DNA of 64,000 nucleotides from Hawksworthiomyces lignivorus (taxonomy: Eukaryota > Ascomycota > Sordariomycetes > Ophiostomatales > Ophiostomataceae): the NCBI GenBank assembly GCA_002917075.1, contig NTMA01000035.1, positions 124,001 through 188,000 of the forward strand. Reading direction: 5' to 3'. Of the stretch, positions 1 through 12,972 are shown in pieces. The notes beneath the pieces were generated by a model. The model saw only the letters and a list, made by a program, of their open reading frames with translations. It was not told the DNA's origin and did no database searches. Each line of letters starts with the position of its first letter. Within the stretch, counting starts at the first letter, position 1. The position numbers and the translations under genes are program-made.

Positions 1-881
1 GCATCTGATTTTCTAGGGGTCGCGCCTGCCATTCGCTATTCGATTGACACCGCCAGCACTAACGTCACCGTCAACGTCAGTGGCCAGGCCAGAGATAGGC
101 GAGCTAGGTCAAAGGCCGCCCACAAAAATACTAATACAGTAGTTGAAAGAGCTGCTGGCTGGGGGCACGGCCCGCTGTTTAACGGAAACCCCACACTACG
201 CATACAGCGTTCACACCCTTATCCCAGGCTCTGCACCACAGTAATACGACGTAATCTACCAGAGGTATGTACGGAGTAATATAGAGTATATAGTGTCATC
301 TGCCAGCTTGCTGCTTTCTGCCATCGTCTGCTTCTTTCAGTCATCTTGCATTTCATTCTCAAGAAAACTGCTCGTCGTAAATTCTAACAATGTATTCATA
401 TATTAGACTGTGCGAGGCAGAGCCCGCAGAGCAGTATGTACATTCAGGCACTCGGCAGCCTGTTCTATCATTATGAGCTCTCTATCGCCCGTGGTAACTA
501 GCAGAAAAAAAAAATCAAGGCAGATGCTCCACGAAAACTCGCGAATTCTCTCCAGTGCAGATGCAGTCGATGCTGGCAAAATAAATAAAAAAGCCAAAGA
601 GATTCACTGCGCCTAGACACAAAACATCGCATGCGCTTCGAGCCGTAAATAAAAAGGACAACCAGAAAAGGAACATGTTCAGGCGCAACGCCACGTCCCG
701 TTGTATATTGATGCTCCAGTGCATGGGAGGGAGAGACAGAAAAAATGCATGAGACTCCCCGTTGATGGCAGACGGTAGAAAAGATCATGAAATCTAGACT
801 GCATTAATCTCGTCGGTGATCGAGAGAGACGACTAGAAAAGGCTGCGACACCAGCATAGCCGATCCCGTCAGATGAACACT
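1..881. other. intergenic, no gene seen
   Basis: No open frame here shows codon bias or a recognisable motif. The open stretches are short and overlap on both strands. The right end should hold the 3' UTR and terminator of the minus-strand HMG-CoA synthase gene. Confidence 0.6.
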
Positions 882-2666
882 TTATGCCTTGATGACATAC
901 TTGCGCTGGAACATGTCGTCGACCTCCTCAAGGTAGTACACGCCGCTGGCAATGTTGGCAACCTCGCCCTCCGGCTTGTAGTTCTTCTGGAGGTGAGCCT
1001 TCTTGCGCAGGTCGCAGAGCTGTGGCTGTTAGCACGGATCCAAGAGCAAAAAAAAAAAGGGGGGGGGGAGGGGGGGGACATACAGCGTCGTAGGTTGCGG
1101 GAGGGACGGCACGGCGGCCGGCCAGACGGGAGGCGATGTCGAGAGCGCGTGCGATCTCCTCGGTGCTGCCGCGGACGCGGAAAGAGCAGAAGCTGGCGGC
1201 CAGACCGGAGCCGTAGCTGAACAGGCCGATGCGCTTGTTCTGCAGCGACTCGGAGCTCTGCAGGGACAGGATGCTGGCCAGACCGCCCCAGACGCTGGCG
1301 CTGTACATGTTGCCGCAGTTGGTGGCGACCTGGATGCTGCTGTTGACGCGCTCCTGGAAGCGCTTCTTGGTCAGTCCCATAAAGGTCTTCTCGACCACCT
1401 TGTCGGTCAGCGACTTCTCGTAGGGCATGTCGCGCAGCTCAGGGGGCACCTCGCTGAAGGACGGGTTCTCGGGGTCAGCGAGGTAGTCGTTGTACAGCAG
1501 GCGGCCATACGACTTGGCCACCAGCTTGCAGGTGGGGGCATGGAACGCGACGTAGTCGAAGCGGTCCAGGGGCGACTTGGGGGCGGCCTCTGCGCCGTTG
1601 CTGTGGCCGTTGGAGCCGTTGGAGCCATTGGAGCCGTTGGCCTGGGCCAGAACCTTGGCCTCCCGGGCGTTGTAGGCGCGGTAGGAGGCGTCGAGGGCCT
1701 TGGTGTAGCAGGTGATGGAGTAGTGGCCGTCGACGTACGGGTACTCGCTAGTCAGGTCGGGCTTGTAGAAGTCGTAGGCGTGCTGCATGTACGAGCCGCG
1801 CAGGCCGGGCTCGGCGACGACGGGGGCGTCGGGCCCAATCAGCATGGCGACGGCACCAGCACCACCCGACGGCCGAGCGTTGCCCTTGGCATACAGGGCA
1901 ATGTCACCAGCAACGACGATAGCGTCGCGGCCGTCCCAGCCGCTGGACTCGATCCAGTTGACGGCGTTGAAGACGGCGTTGGTGCCACCGTAGCAGGCGT
2001 TGACAGTGTCGACACCCTCAATGTTGGTGTTGTCGCCAAACAGCTGCATCAGCACAGACTTGACAGACTTGGACTTGTCGAGGATGGTCTCGGTGCCGAC
2101 CTCCAGGCGGCCAATGGAGTTGGGGTCGATCTTGTACTTCTGGAGGAGGTTCTTGGTGGCGGTGAGGGCAAAGGAGTAGATGTCTGGAGCGGTGGGAGGG
2201 GCAGTTAGCGGGCGAGCTCCCAGCGGGAAAAAAAAAGGGGGGAAGTAAAGGGGCTTCAATTGAGGCGCCGAAGAAAGAAAAGGAGAGTCTCTCACCTTCG
2301 CGGTCGTCGCAGAAGCTCATGTTGGTCTGGCCGAGACCGATGGTGTACTTGCCGGTGCTGACACCGTCGAACTTCTCGAGCTCTGCCTGTTCCACATACT
2401 GTTGAAATGGAGTGTCAGCAACGAGACATGCGACATGCTGCAGGGACGCACCACCACCATGGTGGGGTTGGAGAGGGAAACAAGAATGCGCAAAGAAGCA
2501 AAAGAGCACGAGACATTTGGGTCTCAGCAGCCTGGAATCCAAAAACAAAGTGTAGAATAACACAGAGAAGAGCAAGGAGGACGCATTGGAGGGACCGTGG
2601 ACGAACCTGGCTGGGGAAGTAGATCTCAATGGCCTTGATGCCAATGTTCTGGGGACGAGTCGACAT
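882..2666 (-). CDS. ERG13: hydroxymethylglutaryl-CoA synthase (4 exons)
   Basis: Condenses acetyl-CoA with acetoacetyl-CoA to HMG-CoA, the step before HMG-CoA reductase in the mevalonate/ergosterol pathway. Exons on the minus strand: 2666-2607, 2398-2296, 2183-1084 and 1019-882, giving 466 aa, the usual family length. The N-terminus reads [20 protein letters not shown], as in eukaryotic HMG-CoA synthases. The catalytic cysteine lies in VNACYGGTN at about C118, and [19 protein letters not shown] is rebuilt correctly across intron 2. The C-terminus, including the [10 protein letters not shown] segment, is reached only after a fourth exon. A fungal-type low-complexity linker of Ser-Asn-Gly triplets is encoded near 1600-1650. 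Intron 3 contains an A-run followed by a G-run (about 1049-1078). The start is the ATG that opens the conserved N-terminus. Identification is secure; intron ends were read by eye. Confidence 0.96.
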
Positions 2667-2943
2667 GGTGAAGATGGTCAGGTAGTGGGTTGTATGTGGG
2701 ATAGGACGAAGAAGGAATTGAGAAGAGAAACGGTAGTAGAACTGAAGCAGGGAGAAAGCTGGAGAATGGCAAGGGAGGAAGATGGAGAAAGATAAGGGAA
2801 GAGGAGAAAATCAAGAGTTATCGAGAGAAGAAAGTCTGCAAAGAGAGTACTGTAATTAGCGAGAGAGCTGTTAGAAATTCTGACCCTTTCTGGGATGGTC
2901 TCTTTTTTTGGCTCGTTTCTTGAAAATCCAACACTAGCCAAGC

Positions 2944-2984
2944 AAAAAAAAAAAAAAATAATAATAATAATAAATAAAATAAAT
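2944..2984. repeat. A-run plus AAT microsatellite
   Basis: A run of about 14 A is followed by AAT and AAAT units. A simple-sequence repeat upstream of HMG-CoA synthase. Confidence 0.85.
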
Positions 2985-3774
2985 CAAAATAAACCAAACC
3001 AAAAGAAAAGCCGGTAGTGGGTGAAAGCAGCCAAAGAGCACACAGAGAAAAAGCCTGCCCAACGTGTTCACCGCCGTTTTCTAGGGGTCTAGGGCACCCT
3101 CCCCCACGTTGCAGTAGTACGTCGTAGTGTTCTGCTTGTGGCAGCCAACCCTCCTTTGTCCTCTGGCGGGTGCTTGCTTGGAAGAGGCGCTTGAAGGGGC
3201 CGGCCAGCCACAAAGAAACAGTGGTGGGCAAGGGGTAGGCGAGAGGGAAAGGGGAGCAGACAGAAGAGGGGGGCGAAAAAGAGGATAGGCGGTCCCACTG
3301 CGATGGAGACGCACCACTGTGGTGTAAGAGTGCTCTCCGTGAACGGCAAGTGGCGTTGTACCTTGTACCTGGAGGGTAGAGGCTGAGATAATGAGATAAC
3401 AGATACATATGTAGGGAACGCACCTTTTTTGTTCTTGGGCGTCCCGTAGACGGCAAATGAGATAATTAAGAATTGGGATTGGGGTTGAGATTGAGATTGG
3501 GGAGGTAACTTTTCCGAGATGAGGGAGGCAAAATTCAATGAGAAGATGTGATCGTGAGAACAGTCAATTCAATTGATCGCTTTCAAAGGACGTCGACGAG
3601 GAAGTCGAGGGCGGGCAGAGAGATATATACGTAGGGGGAAAAAATTAGATATGTGATGCAGACCAAAGTAGAAAAGGGAGGGAAATGGTTGGTTGCCGGG
3701 GTGGCACACGATGATGAATCCGTGTGGATGTCGTTTTTGCGGTGAAAAGAGAGAGACGACCAAGAAAAATTATT

Positions 3775-3798
3775 TTATTATTATTATTATTATTATTA
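3775..3798. repeat. (TTA)n microsatellite
   Basis: Eight uninterrupted TTA units. Confidence 0.9.
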
Positions 3799-6520
3799 CG
3801 ATGGGAGGAAGGCTATTGAGGTCTGGTTACGGGACAAGGGAGGAAAGCACACAAGAGAGAGAAAGGAGGGGGGGGAGAGATGGCAGCGAGATGAAATTTT
3901 GTTGAGTGTTGAGAGCTGCTAAGCTGAAAGATACAACATACATACGAAGACACAGCAAGTACTATGCACGTACGATACGTCCTTCCACCGAGACACACAG
4001 GCACTTGCAGACGGCCCGCAGCATTATCAACCGAAGAAGGGAAAGTGCAACCAATCTGGTCTATTGCCAGGAACGGCAATCACAACTGAAGATTGAGACG
4101 CAAAAAGGAAAAAGAAAAAAAAAATTGGGAAAAAGGCCGGCAACCATAATACGACATGCGAATACTACGTGCGAATACTCTGTGCGTACGACGATTACTG
4201 CGTACTGCGTGCTCCATACGACTACTCTATTCCAAAGACGCCGAATAGCCAGGCAGAGAAATAAGCATGGTCTCAAACGCGGCTGCGGAACGATGATTGC
4301 TCTTTTGCTGTTTTGAAATGAAGCTACGGCTACATGTTTGTACATACACAAGCACGCACTACTTGCAGCCGGAGGGTCTATCCAGATACGGCGGGTGCGT
4401 TTGCGCTTGTCTAAAGCTCCTGCTTGATTTCGTCTTTCACAAGCCATTTTGTCTCTTAATTAATCTAAGCCTAATGGTCGAAGACTAACCCCCTTTTTGG
4501 ACCCGCAAAAAATTGTAAAAAGAGAGAAAGTGCCAAAGAGACAAAAGCACGCAAAAGCATGTCAAAGGAAGTGATAATACGGAGTAGTCGTACTGTACTG
4601 TATGTAGAGCAGCAACAGAGATAGCGGCTCGCCAACAAAAAAAAAAATAATTTTAAAAAAAAAAAAAAAAAGATACTTTTCCGTACTTTATTTTCTTCTT
4701 CGGCTGAGCGCACGTCCCATGTGTACCAGGTACTTGTACAAGGTACAAAAAAGCGTATTTCAACGACGCACCTTACGACGTACAAACCACACGCGAGCCA
4801 AGCAGCGGCGCCGTCTCTCGTTTTCCTTCTCCCTCTCCATCGATCTAGCCTGCAACAGGACAAGATCGCTCTCTCTCCCCTTCAGGGTCCGCGCGTTACC
4901 TCAGGCACCACGGCTAATTGAAGCCAAAAGATCATGTTTGATTACAACCTCCCTAACCTCCCCAGCCATATGAGCCCTCTAACTTAGTATCGTAAAGTGC
5001 AAGCAGAGAGACACGCAATGAAAAGCAGCGGCGCAAGCTTGATTAAACTTTTTTTTTGAGTAGCAATAGGCAGCCTCGTTTTTCTATTCGCCAATGGCAT
5101 CGACAGAGGACGATGCAGGAACAAAAAGTGACACTGATACGACGTAGATCATCTAACAATGATGAAAAATTAAATAAAAATTAAAGATACTTGCACATCT
5201 CGATCAATGAGGCTGTGCTTTTTGCTCGGAAAGGCGTCGTCATCGTTCAGCTGGCGATGGGGTTGGATTAGAAATGAAACAGGCGCCTCGCCGCGTTTGC
5301 TTACTCTTTAGTGAGGTCCCGAGACCCGATCTGAAGGTGCACATCCAGTGCAGGCGAGCCATGGGGCTCAGCTGAGCGCAATGAAACAACCGCTTCCTGC
5401 GGCGCTGTGTGGATTTGTTCTACTGCCGCTGCCGATGCGATTCCAAACCGTTGCCAACGGCCGCGTGTTTCAACCTATCAAGGGACAACCTAGTCCACCT
5501 GCAGAAACAAAAAATGGGACATTGTTCTCGGTGCTGCTGCTGGGGCTGCTTGGCATTCCCCCATCCCTACTTTCAGGAAGAAATCAAAGTCCCGGCGATG
5601 TTAGTTTTGGTGCTGCTTCCCTGATTGAGGACGATATCACGGCATTTCCCGTCTCCTCCATTAGGCCGCAGCAGACATGCAGCCTCGTCGAGGACTCCAC
5701 TTCTCGTGCACGTCTCTTGCTTACCATGGGGGAACTCCTGTCAGGCGCCGAAAAGCAGAGCGAGAAACCAGCCTCCCGTGCGTCAATGACAATAGGGATA
5801 TGGAAGATGCCGTTGTCATCGTGGTCTTGAAGACGCTAGAATGAAATTAATCATCTCAAGCCGAGATGTCTAGGCAGCGATCTGAGCAGAGCCACGTAAC
5901 CATGCTCGTGTTACGACATTCATACGGTTGTCATCTCAGCCATCTTCGGCAAATACCGTCAAAGCTATGCTCATATCTCAGCTCCCAATACGCAGACAGC
6001 AAATGCACCGCTGGAAAAATTAAAAAGGAGATCAAAATAAATCATTAAGAAGTATACTCGTATACACGTGAAATATGTCCACGCGCCCAAACGCCTTGCT
6101 GTCAAGGGGCCATACCAATTCGCCTGAGCTGTTTTCTTCCTTCCTCAGAATTCTCTCCAGCGTCCACTCGCGGAATTCCTATCTTTTCACATGAGGTGGC
6201 TGGCGGCTCTCATATCTTCATCGGCAGCCAAGCGCATGGCAATCACAGCAAACTCGTTTCCTAATCTGAATCCTCCTTTTGCATCTTCTGCTCCTGTTCT
6301 TCCTCCTCTTCTCCGATTTATCATTCCAATATCAAAATCGGTGGCCAATATACAGTCGTCTCTCGTAGGCACATCCCTCTGTATCATCCATCCATTCATT
6401 CAGCATGCGATCGACTTGCCTCGGCCGAATCTAGAGTGTTCTCGCCAGGTCTGTTTGGCTTGAAAACAGACATTTTTGTTGTCTTGGCTGTTCCGCTGCA
6501 TCACCTCGTAGTGACCGCGC

Positions 6521-8782
6521 TCAGCTCGGCACCTGCAGGAAGCGGTCGTAGTACTTGTCCAGCCAGCGGGCGGCCACGATGCCCGACTCGTCGATGCTCG
6601 AGTCCCAGCGGCCGATCGAGCCCACGTAGCCGTCCGGCCGCACATTGACAATGGCCACCTCGCCGGGGCCAAGGCTGCCCAGCCACTTGTTTGTGCACAG
6701 CGACCCGCGCGTGTCTAGCTCTGGCACGTCATCCAGGTAGAAGGTCCACCGGCTGTCCTGCAGCAGGGCCGGCAGGTCGGCGATCTCGATCTCGCTCTTG
6801 GGCATGGTTGCTGTTACTTTGTCAGTATACGGAAGCCATGAACAGAAGCAAAAAAATAAATAAATAAACAAAATAGATTGAAACTCACTGATCAGCGCAA
6901 AGGTGAACAGATTGCTGATGGAGGTGTAGCGCTCAGGCCGCTGGTAGATGTCCTCGGGCGCCGAGAAGCGCGGCTGCAGGCCGTAGGAGATCTTGGAGGC
7001 GGCGGAGAGGCGGTTAACGAGCGAGTCGGACGAGGCGATAGCGTCGCAGAAGGTGTCGAGGAAGATGCGCGACTGGTGCACGTCCCACATGAGGAGGTAG
7101 ATGCGGAACTGGCCCAGCATGGGGATGTCGATTTGCACGTCGACGGGGTTGGAGTCAATGTAGCGCGAGACCTTGGCCGGCGGCAGCAGGCAGCCCGGCT
7201 TGGCATCGCCCATGACCCAGGACGCCTGCTCGGGCTCGACCATGTTGATGGCGTTGGGGCCGTACTCGGCGCCGATGCCCGAGATGAAGCGCACGTTGGT
7301 CTTGAAGTTCTCGGCCAGCGCAACGGCGTCGCCGCCGGCGATTTGGTTGGCGTGCTCGTAGTCGAAGTTGACCAGGTCCAGCGCGATCTTGCGCCGCTCC
7401 TGCTCGTAGCTTTCCAGGAGCACCGGCTTGGCCAGCCCGCGCACCGCCAGGTTCAGCTTCCACGCGAGGTTCCAGCCGTCGTGCATCGACGTGTTCATGC
7501 CCTGCGCCGACTTGGGCGAGTGCGTGTGGCTGGCGTCGCCCGCAAGGAAGGCGCGCTGATGGCTGTCACAGAAGCGGCTGGCCACGCGCTGGCCGATCTG
7601 GTAGCGGCCGAACCACTCAATGTACTTCCAGCGCACGCGGAACGGTGCCATGATGTCTCGGGCACGCTGCATGACAAACTCCTGGCCCAGCTCGCGCCGG
7701 TCGCCCTTTGGCCCGCTCTTCAGCTCAATGTACAGCCGTGTCATGTTGCGCTCGCGGGGGATGATGAGGATCGAGCCCATCTCCTGCTGGTAGACCAGCG
7801 TCTTGGACCAGATGTCGGGGAAGTCGGTGTCCAGCTCGCCGTCCAGCACACCCCAGACCGCCGGTTGTGACATGCCAACCGGCTTGGCCTCGGGAATGCT
7901 CTTCCGTACCTTGGAGTGTGCACCGTCACCTGCAAAGGAGGAGGGGAAATAGTGTTAGTATTACACACATAGCACAGGTGGCAGAAGACACAGCGGACGC
8001 AAAAAAGAACAACTAACATCCAACAAGGTATTGCGTGAGAAGCGTTCTCCGGTCTTGGGTGACGTTGGTGCGGCAGTTGATCTGGAGCGGGCCCGGGCCG
8101 GCCTTGGTGTCGCAGACGCTGTAGGATTCGAAGGCGGTGTTCCGCTGGACGTCCATGCCGCGCTTCTTGAGATCCTCGAGGAACAGGTTCTCAACCATGC
8201 CCTGGTGCACCAGGAGGATGTAGGGGTCGAGCACGTCGATGACGGGCGGGTAGTGGATTTCGCGGCCCAGCCGGTGCAATGGCTCTTCGGGCGTTCCACG
8301 CCAGAAGGAGATGTCGTATACGCGCACGCCGCGCTGGAGGAGGGGATCAGCTAACCGCATCTGTCGAAATGTCTCGATTGTCTTCGGCTGCAGTCCGTCT
8401 GCTCTGCGCGGGGGTGTTAGTTCTTGGCAAAAAGGGGGCATGCAAGCCGCGCTGACGCCTCAGGGCTGGCGCTCTCCCGTCTCCTTCCCATCGTCATTGC
8501 TCACCTGCCGACGGGAGTCGGGTCTGCTCGGTCATCAATAACCTGCACTTTGATGCCAAAGCGAGCGAGGTTGGCAGCCGTCATCATGCCTGCGGGGCCG
8601 GCGCCGACGACGCACACCTGGCACACCAAGGGCGCCTGCGGCATGCTCCGGAGCATGGTGAGCGGGTCGACGCAGCTCTCGGCGGTCATGGACGCCGCAA
8701 CGCTGGTGGTGGCGGCGCCGTCCATGGCGACGTCACCGGCGCTGCGCTCGTCGTTGGACTTTTCCAATACTGCCGGTGCCAT
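6521..8782 (-). CDS. phenol 2-monooxygenase-type FAD hydroxylase (4 exons)
   Basis: Flavoprotein aromatic hydroxylase that would use NAD(P)H and O2 to hydroxylate a phenolic substrate; the substrate is unknown. Exons on the minus strand: 8782-8505, 8403-8018, 7929-6889 and 6810-6521, giving 664 aa, normal for phenol hydroxylases. The dinucleotide-binding motif GAGPAG lies at about residues 60-65, after a 50-residue N-terminal extension. The DG motif (VGCDGAHS) is rebuilt exactly across intron 2, which fixes that junction. The FAD ribityl-binding motif GDASHTHSPKSAQGMNTS follows. The last about 100 residues (DLPALLQDSRWTFYLDD, later NVRPDGYVG) match the thioredoxin-like C-terminal dimerisation domain of the family. 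No neighbouring aromatic-degradation gene is visible, so it could act in catabolism, detoxification or secondary metabolism. Confidence 0.93.
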
Positions 8783-11700
8783 GGCTGGCGACGAAGCTTG
8801 ACTTGGCGCCAGCTTCTACGATTTATCAACGGCTGCCGTCTAAAAGTGAGGTCGTATGGAAATTGTCGCGTTTCCGCTGCGGCTGAGCAATTTTGGGAAA
8901 GAATGCGCAAATTGACGTAGAGGGCGGTAAGCAGTAGATCAACGGGAGGCAATCTGAGAAGCAAATCGAGATCGAAATTCGCTGCCGGAGAAATAGCAAG
9001 GAGGAAATTGTAAAAAAGAAGAGGTTTGTAAATATCGTTGCGGTTGCGGTTGGTTGCGATGCGCTGTGTAGTGGCCTCAAAGATCCTCTCTCTCTCTATT
9101 CTGGAGGCGGCTCGGGTTGGCTGCACAAAATGTTTGGGGAAAGAGCTCGACGGCGGACATAAGTCGGTAAGCCACGTTTGAGGAAGGCTCGAGGCGGGAG
9201 CGGCAGCAAGACGATAGGAGCAAGGAAGGAGGCGAGCAAAAATAAAGACAAAAGGAGAAATTGGCAGGGAGAGGTGGGAGAAGGAAATGGAAAAATAAAA
9301 ATAAAAAGTGAAAAAAAAAAAAGGGAAAGAAACGTCGAGACAAAAGGTCCGGGACGGAAGGCCCAAGGGCAACGGTGACAGTGCGAAGTAAGAGACACTC
9401 CTTGGCGGGTATGGGTGCTATACGTACGGCAAGACACACGAGCACAGGTCCAGCAAAACCAATCGGCTCATACGCTTGAGACGTACACACAATGGCCGAC
9501 GGCTGCCTCGTCTCTTCGTCACCCAAGTATTGTCTGCCCCTTTGTCCTCTTATGCTTTGCAATTCCTCTCTTGCTATTGTCTTTTCTTGTGTTTCTTGTC
9601 TTGGTGGCTATTTCAGGACCTGATGTGATTGTCTGGACTTTCTAGGAGAGAAAGGGAGGAGGAAGGGGGAAGGGGTGCAGGGGTGCTTTTGTTGTTTCCA
9701 GCTCAGGAAGGGGGGCGGCAGCTAAAGAAGGTGCACACGGTCGACAAGAGAGATGTGAGACCGATTGGAGGTGTCGTCAGATGCAGCGCAATATGGCACG
9801 AGGGGGAGCGCAGCGTCACCAAAAGAGAAGGAACGACAGTATGGCAGACACGCCGCAATGGGCAATGATTGACAAATAGCGACAGAATAGGCACCTATAA
9901 AATGTGCACTGTAGAGATAAATGCAGAGTGATAAAAATGCATAGCCGGACGACCCCTACAAGCGTGCTAAATCTGATAATACCCAGCCAAAAATAAATCT
10001 TTAAAATAAATAATGGAAAATAAAATATAAAATAAAATAGAAGATAAAAAGAAACAAGACAGTACGAACTACAGACCAACAAATTAACCCTGGGGTTCGG
10101 GCACCCTACACCCCCCTCCAACAGTAGGGAAAATAAAGAAGCTAAGAAAAAAATGCGGCGGCGGTAGGGCAACGGGGGCGTACGAGGCGGAGGTTTATCA
10201 TGTCGTGGTGTCCATTCGATTTTGACGAGGATCGACTGATGTGGTCTGATTTGAACAGCTCTGGCCCGCGCTGCGACCTTGTGGGTTTGCCATTGGCGGC
10301 ATCCCACGGATAAGTTGGGGCATGTCTGGTGGATGGAGTATGTACGTCGTACGGAGCCATTGCGTAGGATACCTCAATACCAGCCCAAAGAGCGCATGCA
10401 TGCGAGTACATCTATCTTTCCCAGCGAGCCAGTCTCCAGCGAAAGGGGCAGGGTGTGCTGCAGGGGGCGCCGCTAGAATCTTCCTGAAGCCAACCATCTA
10501 CCCCAACGAGTTCCAGCTTTCCTCGCAGAGTATCTCTTCTTTGCGCGCGTTGGTAGCAAGCCTGCAAGCGAAGCAGAGACTGAGAACGACGGACGGCAGG
10601 AGAAGGGCACTCGGGCAGCACAAAGAAAGGACGCCAAAAAGCAGGGCTAAGGAGAGCCTAGCCACATTTTCCGCTCGCGCCCTTCCATAGCGGGGTCAGA
10701 AACACAAAAGATCAGACCATTTGATCTGCCGCCAACTTTGTGTCCTCGCGCCACTGCTGCTTTCTTCCTGGTGGACTCTCTTACAAACGATACGCCCTCC
10801 GACGCCCCTCGACGGTCTCCTCCCTCCACATAATTGGGTTTTGGCAGAGTGTGGCGTCCCGGGTGAATTTCATCGCCGTTTTGTCCTCTCTGCTACCAGC
10901 TCCATCACACAATATCTTCGGAGCGTGCCACGCCCAGCGATTAATACGACTGCTCCTCTGCACTGTGCTTCTTCTGTAAGCGGAGAGTATCATCTCCTGC
11001 TCTGGGCACAGAGATAGAGAGAGAGAGAGGGCATCCTCCTGCATCCTGTGCTTACCTCCTTTGTCAGCCTGCCTCCTAGCTGCGCGGATAAATTGGCATG
11101 CCCTCTCCGTGGACACTTGGGAATTGGGAACACAAGAAACATATTCCATAGTAATATATCACAAATCAATCCCAGAAAACATCAGCTGTTTTTGCCCTGC
11201 ACGTGTGCACACCAATGCACACCGAAAGTCGGGCTTGATATGCGGCAAGGTCGCTGCTTGTCTTTCAATTTACACGTATTCCTCGTCTTGCTGACCTAGT
11301 CCAGCTCTCCATGGATCTCCGAAGCCTGCTCCCTCAAAACGCTCAGCCAAGAGAGGACCCCGTGCTCGGCAGGCGTGTGCCACTAGCAATGACTACTGCA
11401 GCCAAACCCTCATAGCCACGTTCGGAGTAGGCGGAGAGAGATCGTTCTTCAACGGTCGTCGTGCATTTTACCGCCTTAATTCTCGCGTTTGCCTTGCTGA
11501 CAAAATCGGTTCTTTTGTTTCGACCCGCGATCCAATTCGCCGGGCAGTAAGTAGGGTGGACCCCTTTTTACTTTGCACATTAGCTCGCCAATGGGAAGAT
11601 TGGCGGAGGCATTAAACATACTATGACGGTATTGCTGCAGTTTACGTGTACATGTATGTAGATGGCATCTAGCTATTAGTGTCGGCGGACAGCGGCCGGC

Positions 11701-12026
11701 GCTTGCGTGGGGTCGCACATATCTGCATGGCCTCTAGGAGACGTGAAAGACGGGTTGTATTATTGTCCTTTCATTTTATTATGCATGGTAACCGAGGTAG
11801 TCCTTGAAAAAAAGGAGAGGAGGTGAGAAAGAAAGAAAAAGAAGGAAGAGAAGAGAAACGAAAAGAAATGGAGACAGAGGAGACCGCCGCATGGGAGGGT
11901 CAATTTCGATTAAGAAGGTATTATTCAAATTGGGGGGGTCGTGCAAGAGACGCCCCAGGGTATCATTACTCATTAGACCTAAAAACGCCCACAAAGACAC
12001 AGCAATAGAGACGCCCGCCGGACGCC
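8783..12026. other. intergenic region
   Basis: About 3.2 kb without a supported gene. The first 600 bases are pyrimidine-rich in the sense of the upstream monooxygenase and probably contain its promoter and 5' UTR. Several 60-160-codon open frames overlap on both strands; none has a domain motif or consistent codon use. The right end would hold the terminator of the GPI-anchored protein gene. Confidence 0.55.
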
Positions 12027-12972
12027 TCATAGCAACATAGATAGCGCCAGGCCCGCACCCGCTGCGCACAGCCAGTGTGCGCCCCCTCCGCCGCAGGGCA
12101 GCAGGCTGCCGTGGCCACCCGCCGCGGCGCTGCTGGGTCCCAGCCCGTCGTTGGTGCTGGCCTCTGGCCGCTCGGGGCCCAGGCCGTCGCCCGTGGAGTC
12201 GATCCCGCTGCCCTTGACCTGCACCTGCATTGCCGACCCGGGCGCGAACAGCACACCCACGGCGTCGGCGGCCGTGGCGTTGATCTGGTCGGGCGGCAGC
12301 AGCGGGTTGTCGAGGCCGGCGCACGCGGGGCGCAGGCCCTGGCTGCTGGTGCTGGCGATCTTGTTGGTCACCGAGATGGGCAGGTCGAACACGGTGTAGT
12401 AGTCGACGCTGTTGAGCCGGAAGCTCTGCCGGATTGAGATGTTGTACACGCCGCGCGCGCTGTCCAGCTGCGCCGGCTGGCCGTCGCCCACCAGGCAGTC
12501 CGGCCAGAACCAGTTGACGTGCTTGACCGTGCTGCCCGGCTCCTGGCTCATGACGGGGCCCAGGTTGGCGTCGCCCAGCGTCGCCGTGCCATTGCTGATG
12601 GTGAAGTTGTGGTTGGTGTCGTAGCTGTACAAGAACACTGTGATGTTGTAAATCTGGCTGGGGCTGTCGCTGGCCAGCTGTGGCGGCAGCGGCAGCCGGC
12701 CGTCAGCTGTCACGTCGAGAGCAACCTGTAGGAAGTCTGTGAGAGGATAAAAAAGTCAGTCTCCCTACAGAGTCACAAGCACAAACAGGAGTAGAAGAAA
12801 ACCCACCTCCGCCCAAAGGCGTTCCCGGCTGCGGCGCATCGACAATAGCAAACCCGGGAGTATAGATCTGGCCGCCGGCCACGGTGAAGTTGAGGGCCGA
12901 AGAGCGTTTTGCGGCTACCAACAAAAGTGAGAGAAACAGTCGTTGCAGGCTGCTGAGGGTAGGAAGAACCAT
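12027..12972 (-). CDS. predicted secreted GPI-anchored protein (2 exons)
   Basis: Not a recognised enzyme. Exons on the minus strand: 12972-12807 and 12736-12027, giving 291 aa; the phase-1 junction rebuilds ..LGGDFLQVALDV... Residues 1-26 (MVLPTLSSLQRLFLSLLLVAA then a charged stretch ending SSA) form a classic signal peptide. The mature part has several N-glycosylation sequons (NFT, NIT, NGT, NIS, NAT) and is predicted all-beta by eye. The C-terminus has a small-residue region (SSAAAGGHG) followed by a hydrophobic tail ending AGLALSMLL, which fits GPI attachment. It resembles the many ascomycete cell-surface proteins of unknown role. The start is the ATG of the signal peptide. Confidence 0.8.

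Larger units (their letters stand above)
2667..6520. other. long intergenic region
   Basis: This 3.9-kb stretch has no convincing gene. The part next to 2666 is purine-rich on the plus strand (pyrimidine-rich in the sense of HMG-CoA synthase) and probably holds its promoter and 5' UTR. Short open frames occur on both strands, including one at 5348-5830, but none has a family motif. Simple A-rich and TTA repeats are present. Confidence 0.55.

Noticed and set aside
1540..2208. Long plus-strand open frame opposite HMG-CoA synthase
   Set aside because: Antisense shadow of a GC-biased exon; Val/Gly-rich translation with no motif.
3906..4447. Overlapping plus and minus open frames
   Set aside because: Basic, low-information translations on both strands of AT-rich DNA; no support.
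5348..5830. 160-codon plus-strand frame as a possible gene
   Set aside because: Opens at GTG, no family motif, no promoter or codon bias; an internal ATG gives nothing better.
6878..7870. 330-codon plus-strand open frame opposite the FAD monooxygenase
   Set aside because: Complementary-strand shadow of exon 3; composition is an artefact of high third-position GC.
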